64,000 bases of DNA from Cordia subcordata (lineage: Eukaryota > Streptophyta > Magnoliopsida > Boraginales > Cordiaceae), in assembly GCA_028554755.1 (NCBI GenBank), contig JAPTOF010000003.1:5727501-5791500 (forward strand), read 5' to 3'. The notes under the pieces were generated by a model. That model was not told the origin of the DNA. It searched no databases and saw only the letters and a program-made list of their open reading frames with translations. The stretch's first letter is position 1. Every line of letters begins with the position of its first letter. Positions 24,001 through 35,288 of this stretch are shown in pieces. Made by a program: the position numbers and the translations under genes.

Positions 24001-24832
24001 TGTACACGAGTTAAATTTAAATAAGTCTTTAATATTAATATTTTTTTATTTTAATTTTTATTATTGTAAATAATTTATATAAGTCCTCAATATTTATTTA
24101 TTACACTTAAATTAATCCCTGTAGTTAGAGTTAAATTCAAATAAGTCCGTAATGTTTACATATTTTTTAATTTTAATTCCTATTGTTTCAAATAATTCAT
24201 ACAAGTCCCCAATGTTTAATTATTATGGTCAGATTATTCCCTAATGTTTACATATTTTTTAATTTTAATCTTTATTGTTTCAAATAATTCATACAAGTTC
24301 CCAATATTTAATTATTATGGTCAGATTAGTCCCTACAATTAGAATAGACGTTAGTTTTGACAAAAATGTCTCAAATGACCTCAAACATAAAAGCAATTGA
24401 CAATTTTACCCTTTGCATTATAAAACGAAATTCGATTATCTATTTTTTTAAGCAAGAATTCCTAGCAAAAAAAAAAAGTAGCAGGAATTTAACATTTTGG
24501 ATGATAGTTATTGCATTCTTTGCATATTTAGATTTATTGTGAACTTTTATAAGACACATTAGACATCTGATTGAAATTTTTTAATGAAAATTAAGAACTT
24601 TTATTATCTAAAAATTATTCCATAATGAAATTCACAGTACAAAAGTTCAAGGTATTATAATCAACTAAGAATAAAAAAAAAAGAAAAGAAAAAAGAATGA
24701 CAACTTGAGCTTAGGGACTAATTTTATTGGTTTTTGAAAACATTGGGGATTAATTTGCATCAATTTAAATAAGTAGGACTAACTTGAAAATTCATGTCAA
24801 CTTTGGAGACTATGCATGTGATTTCCCCTTTG
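24001..24832. mobile_element. Nonautonomous DNA element with subterminal repeats
   Basis: The left part (24010-24345) is an array of imperfect units containing AAATAAGTCC, CCNAATGTTTA and TTTCAAATAATTCATACAAG. The segment TAATGTTTACATATTTTTTA recurs at about 24151 and 24243. The right part (24715-24832) carries similar motifs in inverse orientation (ACTTATTTAAATTGATGC read on the minus strand). Inverted, repeat-rich ends suggest a Mutator- or CACTA-type nonautonomous element. The exact ends and target duplication are uncertain. Confidence 0.45.
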
Positions 24833-24854
24833 TATCTCATACAATACACAGAGA

Positions 24855-24947
24855 GGGCGTTTGGCAATAAATAATAAAAAATAAGTGAGATAATACTTTT
24901 TGAAAGTGTTTATAAGCTCATAAATAAGCAAAGCCAAACACTATGAT
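24855..24947. mobile_element. Short MITE (about 93 bp)
   Basis: The ends GGCGTTTGGCAATAAA and GCAAAGCCAAACACT form a short inverted repeat around an AT-rich centre with ATAAGC motifs. The ends resemble the TTTGGCT termini of the Tourist-like MITEs in this window. No clear target duplication. Confidence 0.45.
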
Positions 24948-25128
24948 ATCATTTTATTCGGATGATAGTTTTTATGCAAGTTTTTGGAAATATTTGTTAA
25001 ATGATTACACAGAGAAAGTGAAAATCAAACACAACTATTACAAAGACAAGGTATAGGTTAATAATACACTCTACAAAAGGCTTCCAGTGCAACTAGCATA
25101 TTAACATAGCCTATAAAATGATTTATTT

Positions 25129-25443
25129 TGTTGATTATGGACTGTATTCTTGGTCAACAAGAATAACAAATTGCTTTATTAGCTTGTTACCGTAATATTA
25201 AATAATTAATAGGTTGCCTTTTCTACTCAATAGGTTTTAGTAAACTTGCGCACTACAAATATGTGGTAATACTTATTGTATTATGTGTGGGAGAGAGACC
25301 AAAGTGAGGAGCCTTGTAATATTCACGATCAATAGTGAAATTGTCTTCTGCTGCCCATGGACGTAGGCTTTAAGGCCAAACCACGTAATTCTTGTGTCGT
25401 TTTTTTTTCGTGTTCTTCGTGTTTTTATGTTTTTTCCCTAACA
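25129..25443 (+). repeat. 5' LTR of the Copia element
   Basis: 315 bp, from TGTTGATTATGG to CCCTAACA, with the TG...CA ends of LTRs. It contains a TATA-like CTACAAATATGTGG segment near 25250 and shares with the 3' LTR the stretch GTGTGGGAGAGAGACCAAAG. Confidence 0.9.
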
Positions 25444-26001
25444 AATTGGGATCTAGAACTTAGATTTTTTTCCATTGCTTGAGGTAAAAGGAAAAATCAA
25501 AAACTCATTGTGAAACTGAAATTGCTCAAACCAAACAATGCCTAACCAAACAAAGGTCTCTGCTCAACGAGAAATGCTCCGATGCTGTCAGCATTGAACG
25601 TGAGCTTTGACCAGGTCGAGTCGTGTGCTTATTTGGATAAGGAGACAGGTGAAAAAGGTAAGACTCGTGGGTCTTGGATACTTCTTTGCGAGTTAGGTTT
25701 GGTATTTGGGTATTAGTTCATGTTTATAAAGTAGGTTTAAGGTTTGGGTTTGGGCTTTGGGTATAGGTTATTTAGATCAAGCCTAGGTAGAGGCCTTGTC
25801 CAGATTTTATTAGGTCATTTTGGTTTTGGGTTTTTTGAAATAAGTTTTTTGTTGGGCTCAGGTGGTTTCCAAAATAAAAGAAATAAAATAAAATATTCTT
25901 TTTGGGTTTGGGCTTTAGATTAGTCTAAGAGAGAAAAAAAAAAGGAATTTATTTTAAGATTGGGCCTAGTCCAGGAAACAAAAAAAAAAAAAAAAAATAG
26001 T

Positions 26002-26244
26002 TTGACCGAGTTGACCTATTTGACCATATTGACTAGTTGACAGGGGTTTGATCGAGGGTTGACTGTTGATCGTTGGCTGTTGACCAAGAACTGAGTTTGA
26101 CCAGAGCCTTACCCACGTTTTTCAACGTGTTGAGTTCGATTTTGGGCTTTATTTTTCCAAACTCTGCTCTGAAGTGCATGTTTGGTAATGGTGTTGAGTT
26201 TGACTAATAGGTTTGACTTTGACCAATGTTGACCAAAGTTGACC
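26002..26244 (+). promoter_or_regulatory. Cluster of W-box-like TTGAC motifs in the Copia leader
   Basis: The untranslated leader between the 5' LTR and gag contains about thirteen TTGAC cores in 243 bp, most of them TTGACC or TTGACT, the WRKY-binding W-box form. They sit in imperfect repeats such as GTTGACC and TTTGACCA. Some plant Copia elements respond to stress through motifs in the LTR; here they lie downstream of the LTR, so a regulatory role is inference. Confidence 0.5.
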
Positions 26245-26339
26245 GGGGGTGTTCCTAAGGTTTTGCAACGTGCTGAATCCAGTTTTGTGATTCGTTGAGC
26301 CAAATTCTATCCTGAAGTGTGAGTCTTGAGCAAACGAAG

Positions 26340-27119
26340 ATGTCTTCCATAGGTGGAAAGTTTGAAATCGAGAAATTTGGTGGAAGAGTGAGTTTCAGTA
26401 TATGGAGGATTAAATTCAAGGCATTTATGATAATGCAAAGACTTTGGCAAGTCATTAAAGAAGTGATCCCGGAGGAAACGAAACTTGTAGCGAGATGAGA
26501 ACTTGAAGCAAAAACCTTAAGTGCAATACACATATCCGTGACGAATGAAGTGTTGCTAGAAATTACTGAGAAGACAGCGATAATTGAGACTTGGAATACT
26601 TTGGTGGAATTATATGCATCAAAATCTCTCACGAACTATCTCTATTTGAAGAAGTGATTGTATCATCTTAGAATGAAAGAAAGTAAGCCACTAAAGCAAC
26701 ACCTTGATGAGTTTACCTCTTGTGTTATTGCTTTGAAAGACATGGGTGTTAAATTTAATGATGAAGATCAAGCTATTATTTTGTTACGCTCATTACTGCC
26801 CTTACATATGAACTTTGTGGACACTATGTCGTACGAGAGGGACAAAATTAACTTTGAGGATGTGATTGCTTCATTGAAATCGAAGAATCTTCAAACACAT
26901 ATATTGGGATATAGGGAGGAAGTTCATGGGGAGGGTTTAATGAGTAAAAGGAGATCGGAGAATAGAGGGGGATCTTCAAATAGAAAGAAAAGCAAGTCGC
27001 AGTCAAAATCAAGAATGAGAAAACTACGCTGTTTCAAGTATGGTGAGAAGGATCACATTAAGAAAAAATGTCCAAAGCTGAAAAAGGAAAGAAAAAGGTG
27101 GAGAATTCAGCTAATATGA
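26340..27119 (+). pseudogene. Copia gag remnant
   Basis: Starts MSSIGGKFEIEKFGGR and continues through the UBN2-like gag region (EETKLVAR, LYHLRMKESKPLKQHLDEF) to a zinc knuckle. In-frame TGA stops occur near 26497 and 26657. The zinc knuckle reads CFKYGEKDHIKKKC, so its second cysteine is replaced by tyrosine. Gag would form the capsid and bind RNA; this copy cannot. Confidence 0.85.
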
Positions 27120-27179
27120 TGGAGAATACTGACTATGATGGAGAGAGTTCGAGTAGCACCAGGGATGTTTTATCTGTGA

Positions 27180-28545
27180 GTGCGTTACAGTGGCATAATC
27201 AATAAATTCTTGATACAGGTGCAACATTCCATATATGTTCTAAGCGTTATTGGTTCTCTTCTTATTCCAGAAAGGAAAGGAAAGTCTTTCTAAGCAGTGA
27301 CCTTTCGTTGAAGGTAGAAGGAATAGGCATCATAAATATCAAGATGTTTGATTGTATTAAGAGATCTCTTGAGTGTTAGCATGTACCAGAGTTAAAGACT
27401 TGATTTCTCTTGGGCGTTTGGATTCTTATGGGTATAAATTCCAAAGTGAGAATGGTGTCCTAAAGATGACCAAAGGTGCTATTGTGCTCTTGAAAGGGAA
27501 CTTGACTTGCAGCCTATATGTTCTTCAAGGTAGTACAGTTACAAGTGTTGTAGCTATTGCATTCGAGGAGAGTGATAATGACATCATGCAATTATAACAC
27601 AAAAAGTTAGGCCATATGAACGAGAGGGGGCTGATCGAGCTCAGCAAGAGGGATTTGCTTTGTGAACAAAAAATGGGAAAGCTTGAATTCTGCGAGCATT
27701 GTATTTATGGAAAGCAAACCAGGGTAAAGTTTAGTAAAGGCCAGGAGAATACCAAAAGTACATTTGATTACATTCATTATGATCTTTGGGGTCCTAATGA
27801 AGTTCCTTCCAAGAAGCGTGTGAAGTATTATATCACTTTCATTGATACATACTCTTGGATGGTGTGGGTGTATTCTTGACAACTAAAGATGAGGCATTTC
27901 CAACATTTGTCAAGTGGAAAACATTGATTGAGAAGCAGACTGGTAAACAGATCAAGCATATTAGGACTGATAATGGGTTGGAATACTGCAACAAAGAGTT
28001 TGATGAGTTTTGCAGGAAACATGGAATTGTAAGACACCTCGCATGTGCAGGGACACGACAACAGAATAGAGTTGCAGAACTTATGAATAGAACTCTTATA
28101 TAGAGAGGTCGTTGTGTGCTTTCCTATTCTAGCTTGGGTCAAGAATTTTGGGCTGAAGCTGTTAACACAGCGTGCTACTTGGTGAATCGATCTCCATCCA
28201 TAGCTACTAGATTGAAGACTCCTTTTGAGTTATGGTCTAGTAAGCCTGCTAATTACTCTTAATGAAGGGTGTTTAGTTTTCTTGCATACGCTTATGTGAA
28301 AGATGGCAAGTATGAGCCGAGGGCAAAGAAATGCATATTCCTAGGTTATGCGTCCAAGAGGAAAGGTTACAAGTTGTGGCACGCAGATCCAAAGTCTCTA
28401 GGTTTCCTCATCGGTAGGGATGTCAAGTTCAATGAGTCTGCTTCATTAGACCGAGAAAAGGCGAAAGCGGTAATTAGTTTAGACCGCAATGTCAAAGAGC
28501 AAGTAGAAGAATTTGCTGACGTTTCAAATATTCCATCTACCTAGT
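27180..28545 (+). pseudogene. Copia protease and integrase remnant
   Basis: The protease active-site motif LDTGATFHIC is seen near 27214, followed by the integrase. The GAG-pre-integrase region has HLGHMNERGL and a CEHCIYGKQ zinc segment (about 27607-27720). The integrase core keeps DLWGP, RTDNGLEYCN and an AELMNRTL glutamate, consistent with the D,D-35-E triad. Several stops and a frameshift near 27875 separate the pieces. Confidence 0.88.
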
Positions 28546-30299
28546 AGCAGTTCTATTCAGCCAACTCAGCTGATTGAAATGCATGATCAAAATGTGCCTG
28601 AACAACAGAAGTACAACATTGCTACTAGGCAGGAAAGGAGACAGATTAGAGAGCCTCAAAAGTATGGATACACTGATCTTGTTGCTTTTGCTTTGATTGT
28701 TGCTGAAACAATTGGAGGACATGCCCCAAATTCGTACAATGAGGTTATATCTGGGAAAGATTCTGCTCAGTGGGTAAGTGCCATGAGTAAAGAGATTGGG
28801 TCTCTTTAGAAGAATCAGACATGGGAGTTTGTTAAATTGCCTCAGAGACAACAAGTTGTTGGTTGCAAATGGATTTACAAGAAAAAGAAAGGTACTCCAG
28901 GGGTTGAAGGTCTTCGATATAAGGCGCGGTTAGTGGCAAAAGGCTATACACAAAGGGAGGGTGTTGACTTCAATTAAATGTTCTCTTCGGTTGTGAAGAA
29001 CAATTCCATCAGGGTTTTATTTGCCTTGGTTGCTTTTCATGATTTAGAGCTTAAGCAGCTAGATGTGAAAACAACGTTTTTGCATGGTGATCTTGAGGAG
29101 TAGATTTATATGAGTCAACTAGAGGAGTATGTTGTTCCTGGCAAGGCGAACCATGTTTGCAAACTAAAGAAGTCCTTATATGGGTTGAAGTAGTCGCCTC
29201 AGTAGTGGTACAAGAGATTTGACATGTTCATGGTAGGTGCTGGATACACAATGAGTGCCTATTACAATTACGTATATCTCAAGAAGCTTCTAGATGGTTC
29301 GTTTGTATACTTGTTATATGTCGATGATATGCTTATTGCTGCTAAAAGCATGTCTGTCATCGACGAATTAAAGAAGTAGCTAGGTGATGAGTTTGAGATG
29401 AAGGAACTTGGAACTGTGAAGAAGATTCTTAGCATGGAGATTTACAAGGATAGAATTGCTAGAAAGCTGTTCTTGTTTCAGTAGAATTATGTTGAGAGGG
29501 TGCTAAAGCATTTTGGAATGTATAAAACAAAGCCTGTAAGTGTGCCGCTTGCTACTTATATCAAGTTGTCTACAGGTTGTCACTTAAAACCAAGGAGGAG
29601 GCAGAGCATATGTCTTGTGTTCCGTACTCGAGTGCTATTGATAGCTTGATGTATACTATGGTGTGCACTTGTCCTAACATTTCACATGCAATTAGTGTTG
29701 TGAGCAATTATATGGCATCACCTAGGAAAGCACACTAGGAAGTGGTGAAATGGATAATGAGATATTTGTATGGCACTACGAATGTAGATTTGTTGTTTAA
29801 CCAGATGATTGGAGATTCGAGGTTGGTAAGTTATTGTGACTCAGACTTTGCGCGTGATCTTGATAAGAGGAGATCTCTGATGGGTTACGTGTTTACTTTC
29901 TTAGGGTATACTATCAGTTGGAAAGCGATATTACAGTCTACTGTGGGATCGTCGACTACTGAGGCAGAGTACATGGCGATTACAGAAATTGTGAAGGAGG
30001 CCATGTAGATGCCTAGCTCGTGACCTTGGACTATAGCAGGATTGGAGTATGATTTTTTTGTGATAGCTAAAGTGCAATTCATGTGATGAAGAATCAGATG
30101 TATCATGAGAGGACTGAGAGGACTAAACACATTGACATCAGAATTCATTTTATTAGAGATGTTGTATCACAAGTGATCATATTGGTGCAGAAGATTTCTA
30201 CCAATGAGAATCCAGCAGATACGATGACCAGGTGGTTCCAGTTAGCAAAGTTCAAGCATTGCTTGGACTTGGTTGTTATTTGCGGTGTGGAGCATTGAG
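28546..30299 (+). pseudogene. Copia reverse transcriptase and RNase H remnant
   Basis: The reverse transcriptase region begins with [20 protein letters not shown] and includes the catalytic YVDDMLIA (about 29320-29343). RNase H follows with SYCDSDFARD and SSTTEAEYMA. In-frame stops lie at 28807, 28975, 29101, 29191, 29203, 29377, 29482, 29736 and 30006; eight are TAG and one TAA. A frameshift lies near 29580-29600. No functional product is possible. Confidence 0.92.
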
Positions 30300-30370
30300 C
30301 CGTTAGGGGCATTTGGTAACAGGGATGATTGGTGTTTGGATTTAAGCGAATACGTGCCAAGGTGGAGATT

Positions 30371-30702
30371 TATTACTTATGGCTCGTATTCTTGGGCAAC
30401 AGGAATAGCAAATTGCCTTATTAACAAGTTACCTTATTAGCTTGTTACTATAATAGTACATAATTAATATGTTACCTTTTCTGCTCAATCGGTTTTAGGA
30501 AACCTGTACACTATAAATATGTGACAATACTCATTGTATTATGTGTGGGAGAGAGACCAAAGTGAAAAGCCATGTAATATTCGCAATCAATAGCGAAATT
30601 GTTCTCTGTTGCCCATGGACGTAGACTTTAAGGCTAAACCACGTAAATTCTCGTGTGGTTTTCTTCTCGTGTTCTTTGTGTTTGCATGTTTTTTCTCTAA
30701 CA
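30371..30702 (+). repeat. 3' LTR of the Copia element
   Basis: 332 bp ending CTCTAACA. It aligns with 25129-25443 throughout. Relative to that copy it has an extra short direct repeat around TTATTAACAAGTTACC, and its first bases read TA instead of TG. Confidence 0.9.
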
Positions 30703-31316
30703 CATTTGAATTGTTTTATGTTAGTTTAAATAAGAAATAATATATTTAGCACACTTTTTAACATATTGAAAATCTAAAGTAACATTGATGAATACAACTA
30801 TGAAAGATTAGAATTGTTTGAAATTTATTATAACTAAAATATTTTAATACATAAATCAATTAGCAATCATTTTTTTTCCACACTAAAAAAATCATAGTAT
30901 GGGTGTATGAAATTACTTTTCCACACTAATGTAGATATGAATCAAACATGAATATAGAACTTTATTTCTATTTTAGAGTTACAATTAACAAACACTAATA
31001 TGTTTAACCCAAAAATGTTGTACACAAAATAGAAATATAAATTCCATTCACACATAATGTTATGAACAACAAAATATTTTTGAGGAGTAATAATATGAGT
31101 TTTTTTTTCTCTTAGGAGTATAGTTATTCATATAACTCCTTTAAATTATTTTATATTTGTAGGAACCTAAAAAAAATGAAATCATACTTAATATATTTAG
31201 TATATGAAAGGGATCTAAACTTATACTTTTTTGCTAGGAATCTAAATTTATATTCATTACATACAACAATGAAACAATGAAGCCCTTTTTGAAATAATGT
31301 CATATATCAATAAAAA
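30703..31316. other. Intergenic between Copia and MULE elements
   Basis: AT-rich sequence without genes or recognisable repeats. Its last nine bases (CAATAAAAA, 31308-31316) are the left target duplication of the MULE element. Confidence 0.6.
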
Positions 31317-31662
31317 GGGTAAATGGCACAGAATCCCCTTGTGGTTTATCATAAGTGTACATTTACCCCTTGTACTTTTAAAATTAGCTAATTACCCCTC
31401 TATACTTTCCAAAAGTAAAACACGTTACCCCTCCGTCATTTTTCTCCATCCATTTTAACGAGAAAAGGCATACACACGCTCTATGTGCAATTTTTAAAGT
31501 AAAAACAATATTTTCTCATCTAAAAAGTTTGTTGAAGGATCAAAATGCCCCCTTATGTTTCTTCTTTTTTGTCTTTTTTTTTTCTTTTCTTATTGTTCAT
31601 CTTCTTCCCCAAACCCTCACACACACATACATACAAACCAAAAAAAATTATACATACACAGC

Positions 31663-31707
<45 letters not shown>

Positions 31708-32583
31708 TGACATATAAAAATGCATACATACATATATATATATATATGTATGTATATATATGTATATATATATACACAAATCCAAAGTTTATACACACAC
31801 AGTGTAATATGCAAATTGAGAAACTAGAAACTCAAAGGCAACAAAGGAAGATTTGATTAATTTTCTAAGAAATTTTTACAAGGAAATTGATATTTTGAGC
31901 AATCAAAAGCTCCTAAAAAGGGAGAACGAATTTGAGAACAAGTAATTGACATATTTTCCTCTAAGACCTTAGCTCTATTTATAGCCAAAAAAAGGCTTAG
32001 CTCAGCAATACCTAACTCGTTCTATTTGGTAACGAATTCTGCAAGATGTTGTAGTTTCTTCTTGTGTTGCATACCCTTACTTAATAGAATGGTTTGTTTG
32101 TTATTGTTGCTTATAGATCCAATGGTAGTCTTGGCATCACTTGGAACTATTAAAAAGGATAGTGGCAAAAAAAACTTGAGATTGGCAGCTTTCATGGTGA
32201 ACACTGACATGGTTGCTTGATAAACACAGAGCACACTAAATCGATCGTAGGAGCTTGAGAAAGCTCGCGGTGCTGTTGGTGTGGCAGTTTGGTGGTTGGG
32301 AAAGAGTCGGCGATTAAATTTTGTTCATGGCCATGGCAAGTGGCGTTTGGGGTCTTTGGGTCATACATTAGGTGAGAAAGAAGGCTTTGAACAATGAGGA
32401 AGAAAGCACATGTTTATTAGAAAGGCATTAAAGACATTTTCCACTTTTCGTTACATTTCACGAACAACGGGCGTGTGTGCTTTTATTTTGAGATATATAG
32501 GAGGGTAACTAACTAATTTTAAAATCATAAAGGGTAAACGTAAACTTATAATAAACGAAAATGGGGTTCCGTGTCATTTACCC
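31317..32583. mobile_element. Nonautonomous Mutator-like element (MULE)
   Basis: Long imperfect terminal inverted repeats of roughly 170 bp: the left begins GGGTAAATGGCACAGAATCC and the right, read inward, GGGTAAATGACACGGAACCC. A perfect 9-bp duplication CAATAAAAA flanks it (31308-31316 and 32584-32592), the MULE hallmark. No transposase is encoded. The interior holds a TA microsatellite and, on the minus strand, a 70-codon frame (32022-32234) with a hydrophobic LKFFLPLSFLIV segment that might be a captured gene fragment. Confidence 0.88.
31664..31774. repeat. (TA)n/(TATG)n microsatellite
   Basis: A long TA run from about 31668 to 31706 is followed by TATATATG-type repeats to about 31774. 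Open frames in this stretch consist of Tyr-Ile repeats and are artefacts. Confidence 0.9.
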
Positions 32584-34054
32584 CAATAAAAATAAAATAA
32601 AAAATGAAAACAATAAATTTTAAGAGTTAGGCTGTGTTTGGATTGGCTTTTTTTAGCCAAAAAGCACTTCTTTTGACAAAAAAAAGCACTTCTTATGTGT
32701 GAATACTCGTTTGGATTGGCTTTTTGTCCAAAAGCTGAAGTTGAAAAAAACACAGCTCAAAATGAGCTTTTTATAGAAGCTCAAAATTTGAGCCTTGAGA
32801 AAAAGCTTCTGCGATGAGAGAGAATGTTAAAAAGAAAATGAGCTGACACCGTCTGACCCAATAAAAAAAACTTTCCTTTCTCTTCTTTCGCTCATCTCCA
32901 TCGTTAAACACAGACACACACACACACACTCTTTCTCTTTCTCTCTCCCTCCCTCTCTCTTCTTGCAGCTCTCCAAAGATTACAGATTTCATAAGTAAGT
33001 TCTACTTTTTACTTTTTTTTTCCCTCTCTATCATCCCCAGATCTGTGTATTGATAATTTTTTTTGGATTTTTTGAAAATAATTTCTTATGATCCTTTGTT
33101 ATGATCCTTTTGTCTTTTTATCCGTCACATTAGATGCTTTTGAGTCATAAAACTAAGATTTCCCATGGCCTGCCAAGGTCAAGAGGATATTTTTAGGAGA
33201 GTATACCTTTTTTTCTGATGAAGAAGAAAAAAGACGAAGTGTATTAAAGAATGGATATGTTCAAGAATTTGGATTTGCTGTGAACTATTAGATGGCTTTT
33301 AATAGTTATTTCTCAAGAAACTATTACTCTGCATTTATCAAGGCCATATGTTTTCTTCACAACATGATGGAGATTTTTATTGTGAATCTTCGAATTTCTC
33401 GTGCTTCCATGTCATACGTGCTGCTGGTGCCATTATTAACTTGTAGGCTTTATATGTAGTTGAATAGCCTAATGATGTCTGTATCAAGCACATGGAGTTG
33501 TGACCTTGTGATTTTAGCCTTTTAGGAGCTAGCGCGAATTCATGAAAATGAATTTAGAAAAGAATGTATGTATGAATTGTGAAAGGGAAAAATAGCTATT
33601 TGGAGTAAAATTAAGATATGAGATGAGATGAAACATATGAATTGTGATGTCTAGGCTAGGATCTTGCTAGACACAGTAGAGAAAAGGCAATTATATTCCA
33701 GACATTTTTGTTTTTATGTGTGGAAGTTTAATTTGTTAATACAACTATCAAGCTTTATAATGGTTAATGAGCATTTAGTTGAGCTGAAAGGTAACTTTCT
33801 AGGTACAATTACCCAATTTTTTTTGAACTATTGTCTGCTTATGTTCACTATGAAATACAATGTGTAAATATCCTAAAATGTTAGGAGAGTTTGCCTTCAT
33901 TTTTTTTTTCTAATGAAGAAGAAAAAAGACGAAGTGTATTGATATTTTTTTGGATTTTTCATTTGCTACTGGGTTGGCAAATATTCACATTATATTGGAA
34001 ACTTTTAGTACTTATTAGAATGATAGTGATTATGTTAATCTTTGTTTAATTAGA

Positions 34055-35075
34055 ATGACATTAAAGTATGCTTCTAAAAAAACTACCGAGGATCCAAATT
34101 CGGATGAAGTTAAGGGAACAGAGAAGGCAAAATGGAATGATAGTAACATAGAGGCATTCTTAAAGGCATGTATTGAGGAGGTGCATGCTGGGAATAGACC
34201 TCACTCACATTTCACCAAAGAGGGGTGGAAGAACTTGATAAAAAAGTTTAATGAAAGGATAGGAAATAATTATGTTTACAAACAATTAAAGAATAAGTGG
34301 ATGCTTTGAAAAAGGAGTTCTCCTTATAGGCAAAACTTGCCCAAAATCAAACTGATCTTGGTTGGGATCCAGTTAAGAGAACCATAGAAGCCCCTGAGGA
34401 GTTTTGGATTGCTAAGGGAAAAGTAAGTATCTCAATTTATATTGTTCAAGTTAACTCTTTACGTGTTACAAGCTTTTTGTTTATTTACTTTTCTATTTTA
34501 ATTACAGGAAAATACAGAATATCTAAAGTGGAAAGATGAAGGGCCAAAGTTTTTAGATTTGTTAGAAACTTGTTTCAAGGATGTAGTGACAACTGGTTAT
34601 GCTGTGTTCATACCATATTAAGATCCACCAATGAATGATGGTGATGCTGGTGGCCCAACATTAGATGGTGATGGGGATACTGATGATGCCCTTAATGATC
34701 CCCCTAATGATGCCCCTAATGCAACTAGCTCAAGTGCTCGAAACAAGAGGAAATTGAGGTGGGGGGAGGGGGAAGAGAGAAAAGGGGTGCAGTGGCAGAA
34801 AAACTTCAAGATTCTCTTGATCGACTCCTTGTTGGGATAAACCAAATGTCTCAAACCACCGTGACTGGACTAATACCTAATGATCGTTACAGTATCAATA
34901 GATGTTTGAGCTTGTTGATGATGTCCTTGGTCTAGTGAAAGGTAGCTCTCGGTGCTTCTTGGCTTCTAGAATCTTGGCCAAGAAACACAATAGGGAAGCA
35001 TTTGTCCACTTTATGGAAAATGATCCTGAGCTAACCATTGGGTGGTTCAACACCTTCAAGGATGAAGATGTTGAT
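34055..35075 (+). pseudogene. Harbinger Myb/SANT-like DNA-binding protein, broken
   Basis: The start region has KAKWNDSNIEAFLKACIEEV and FTKEGWKNLIKKFNERIG, the Myb/SANT-like domain found in the accessory protein of PIF/Harbinger elements and in related plant proteins. After KQLKNKW the frame shifts by one base (about 34300), and a stop interrupts a conserved Trp position (34329). An intron probably runs from about 34421 to 34508, before ENTEYLKWKDEGPKFLDLL. In active relatives this protein helps the transposase reach the nucleus and the element ends. Confidence 0.8.
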
Positions 35076-35288
35076 TGATGTTGATTTACTTTATATTTTG
35101 TTTTATGTGTATGTTTTCATTTGTTATAGCTATCTACCGTGGATTGTATGACATAATATTTTCTTGTTGGATTATATGAAATGTTATTTTTTATTTGACT
35201 ACGTGAATGAAATATTTTTCTTTTATCATGTGTCTTGTTGAGATAAGTATTTTATAATTAAAATATTTGTTTATTTTTATTTACACAG

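Larger units (their letters stand above)
23612..25128. other. BIN4-like upstream region and repeats
   Basis: The presumed 5'UTR and promoter of the BIN4-like gene (minus strand) lie at about 23612-23880. Beyond that come a LINE-like poly-T insert, a subterminal-repeat element and a short MITE, each listed separately, up to the Copia LTR. Confidence 0.5.
25129..30702 (+). mobile_element. Decayed Ty1/Copia LTR retrotransposon
   Basis: Direct LTRs at 25129-25443 and 30371-30702 bracket, in Copia order, gag, protease, integrase, reverse transcriptase and RNase H remnants. The base run after the 5' LTR (TTGGGATCTAGA) resembles a primer-binding site for initiator tRNA-Met, and AAGGTGGAGATT before the 3' LTR is the polypurine tract. 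Flanks are TATTT and CATTT, a nearly intact 5-bp target duplication. Every coding domain is broken by stops and at least one frameshift, and the LTRs differ by many substitutions and an indel of roughly 15 bp, so the insertion is old and cannot be autonomous. Confidence 0.95.

Noticed and set aside
27607..30360. Minus-strand frames across the Copia element
   Set aside because: Antisense shadows of the plus-strand Copia domains, which carry the recognisable motifs.
31545..31856. Frames on both strands over the TA microsatellite
   Set aside because: They encode Tyr-Ile repeats from TATA tracts and are microsatellite artefacts.
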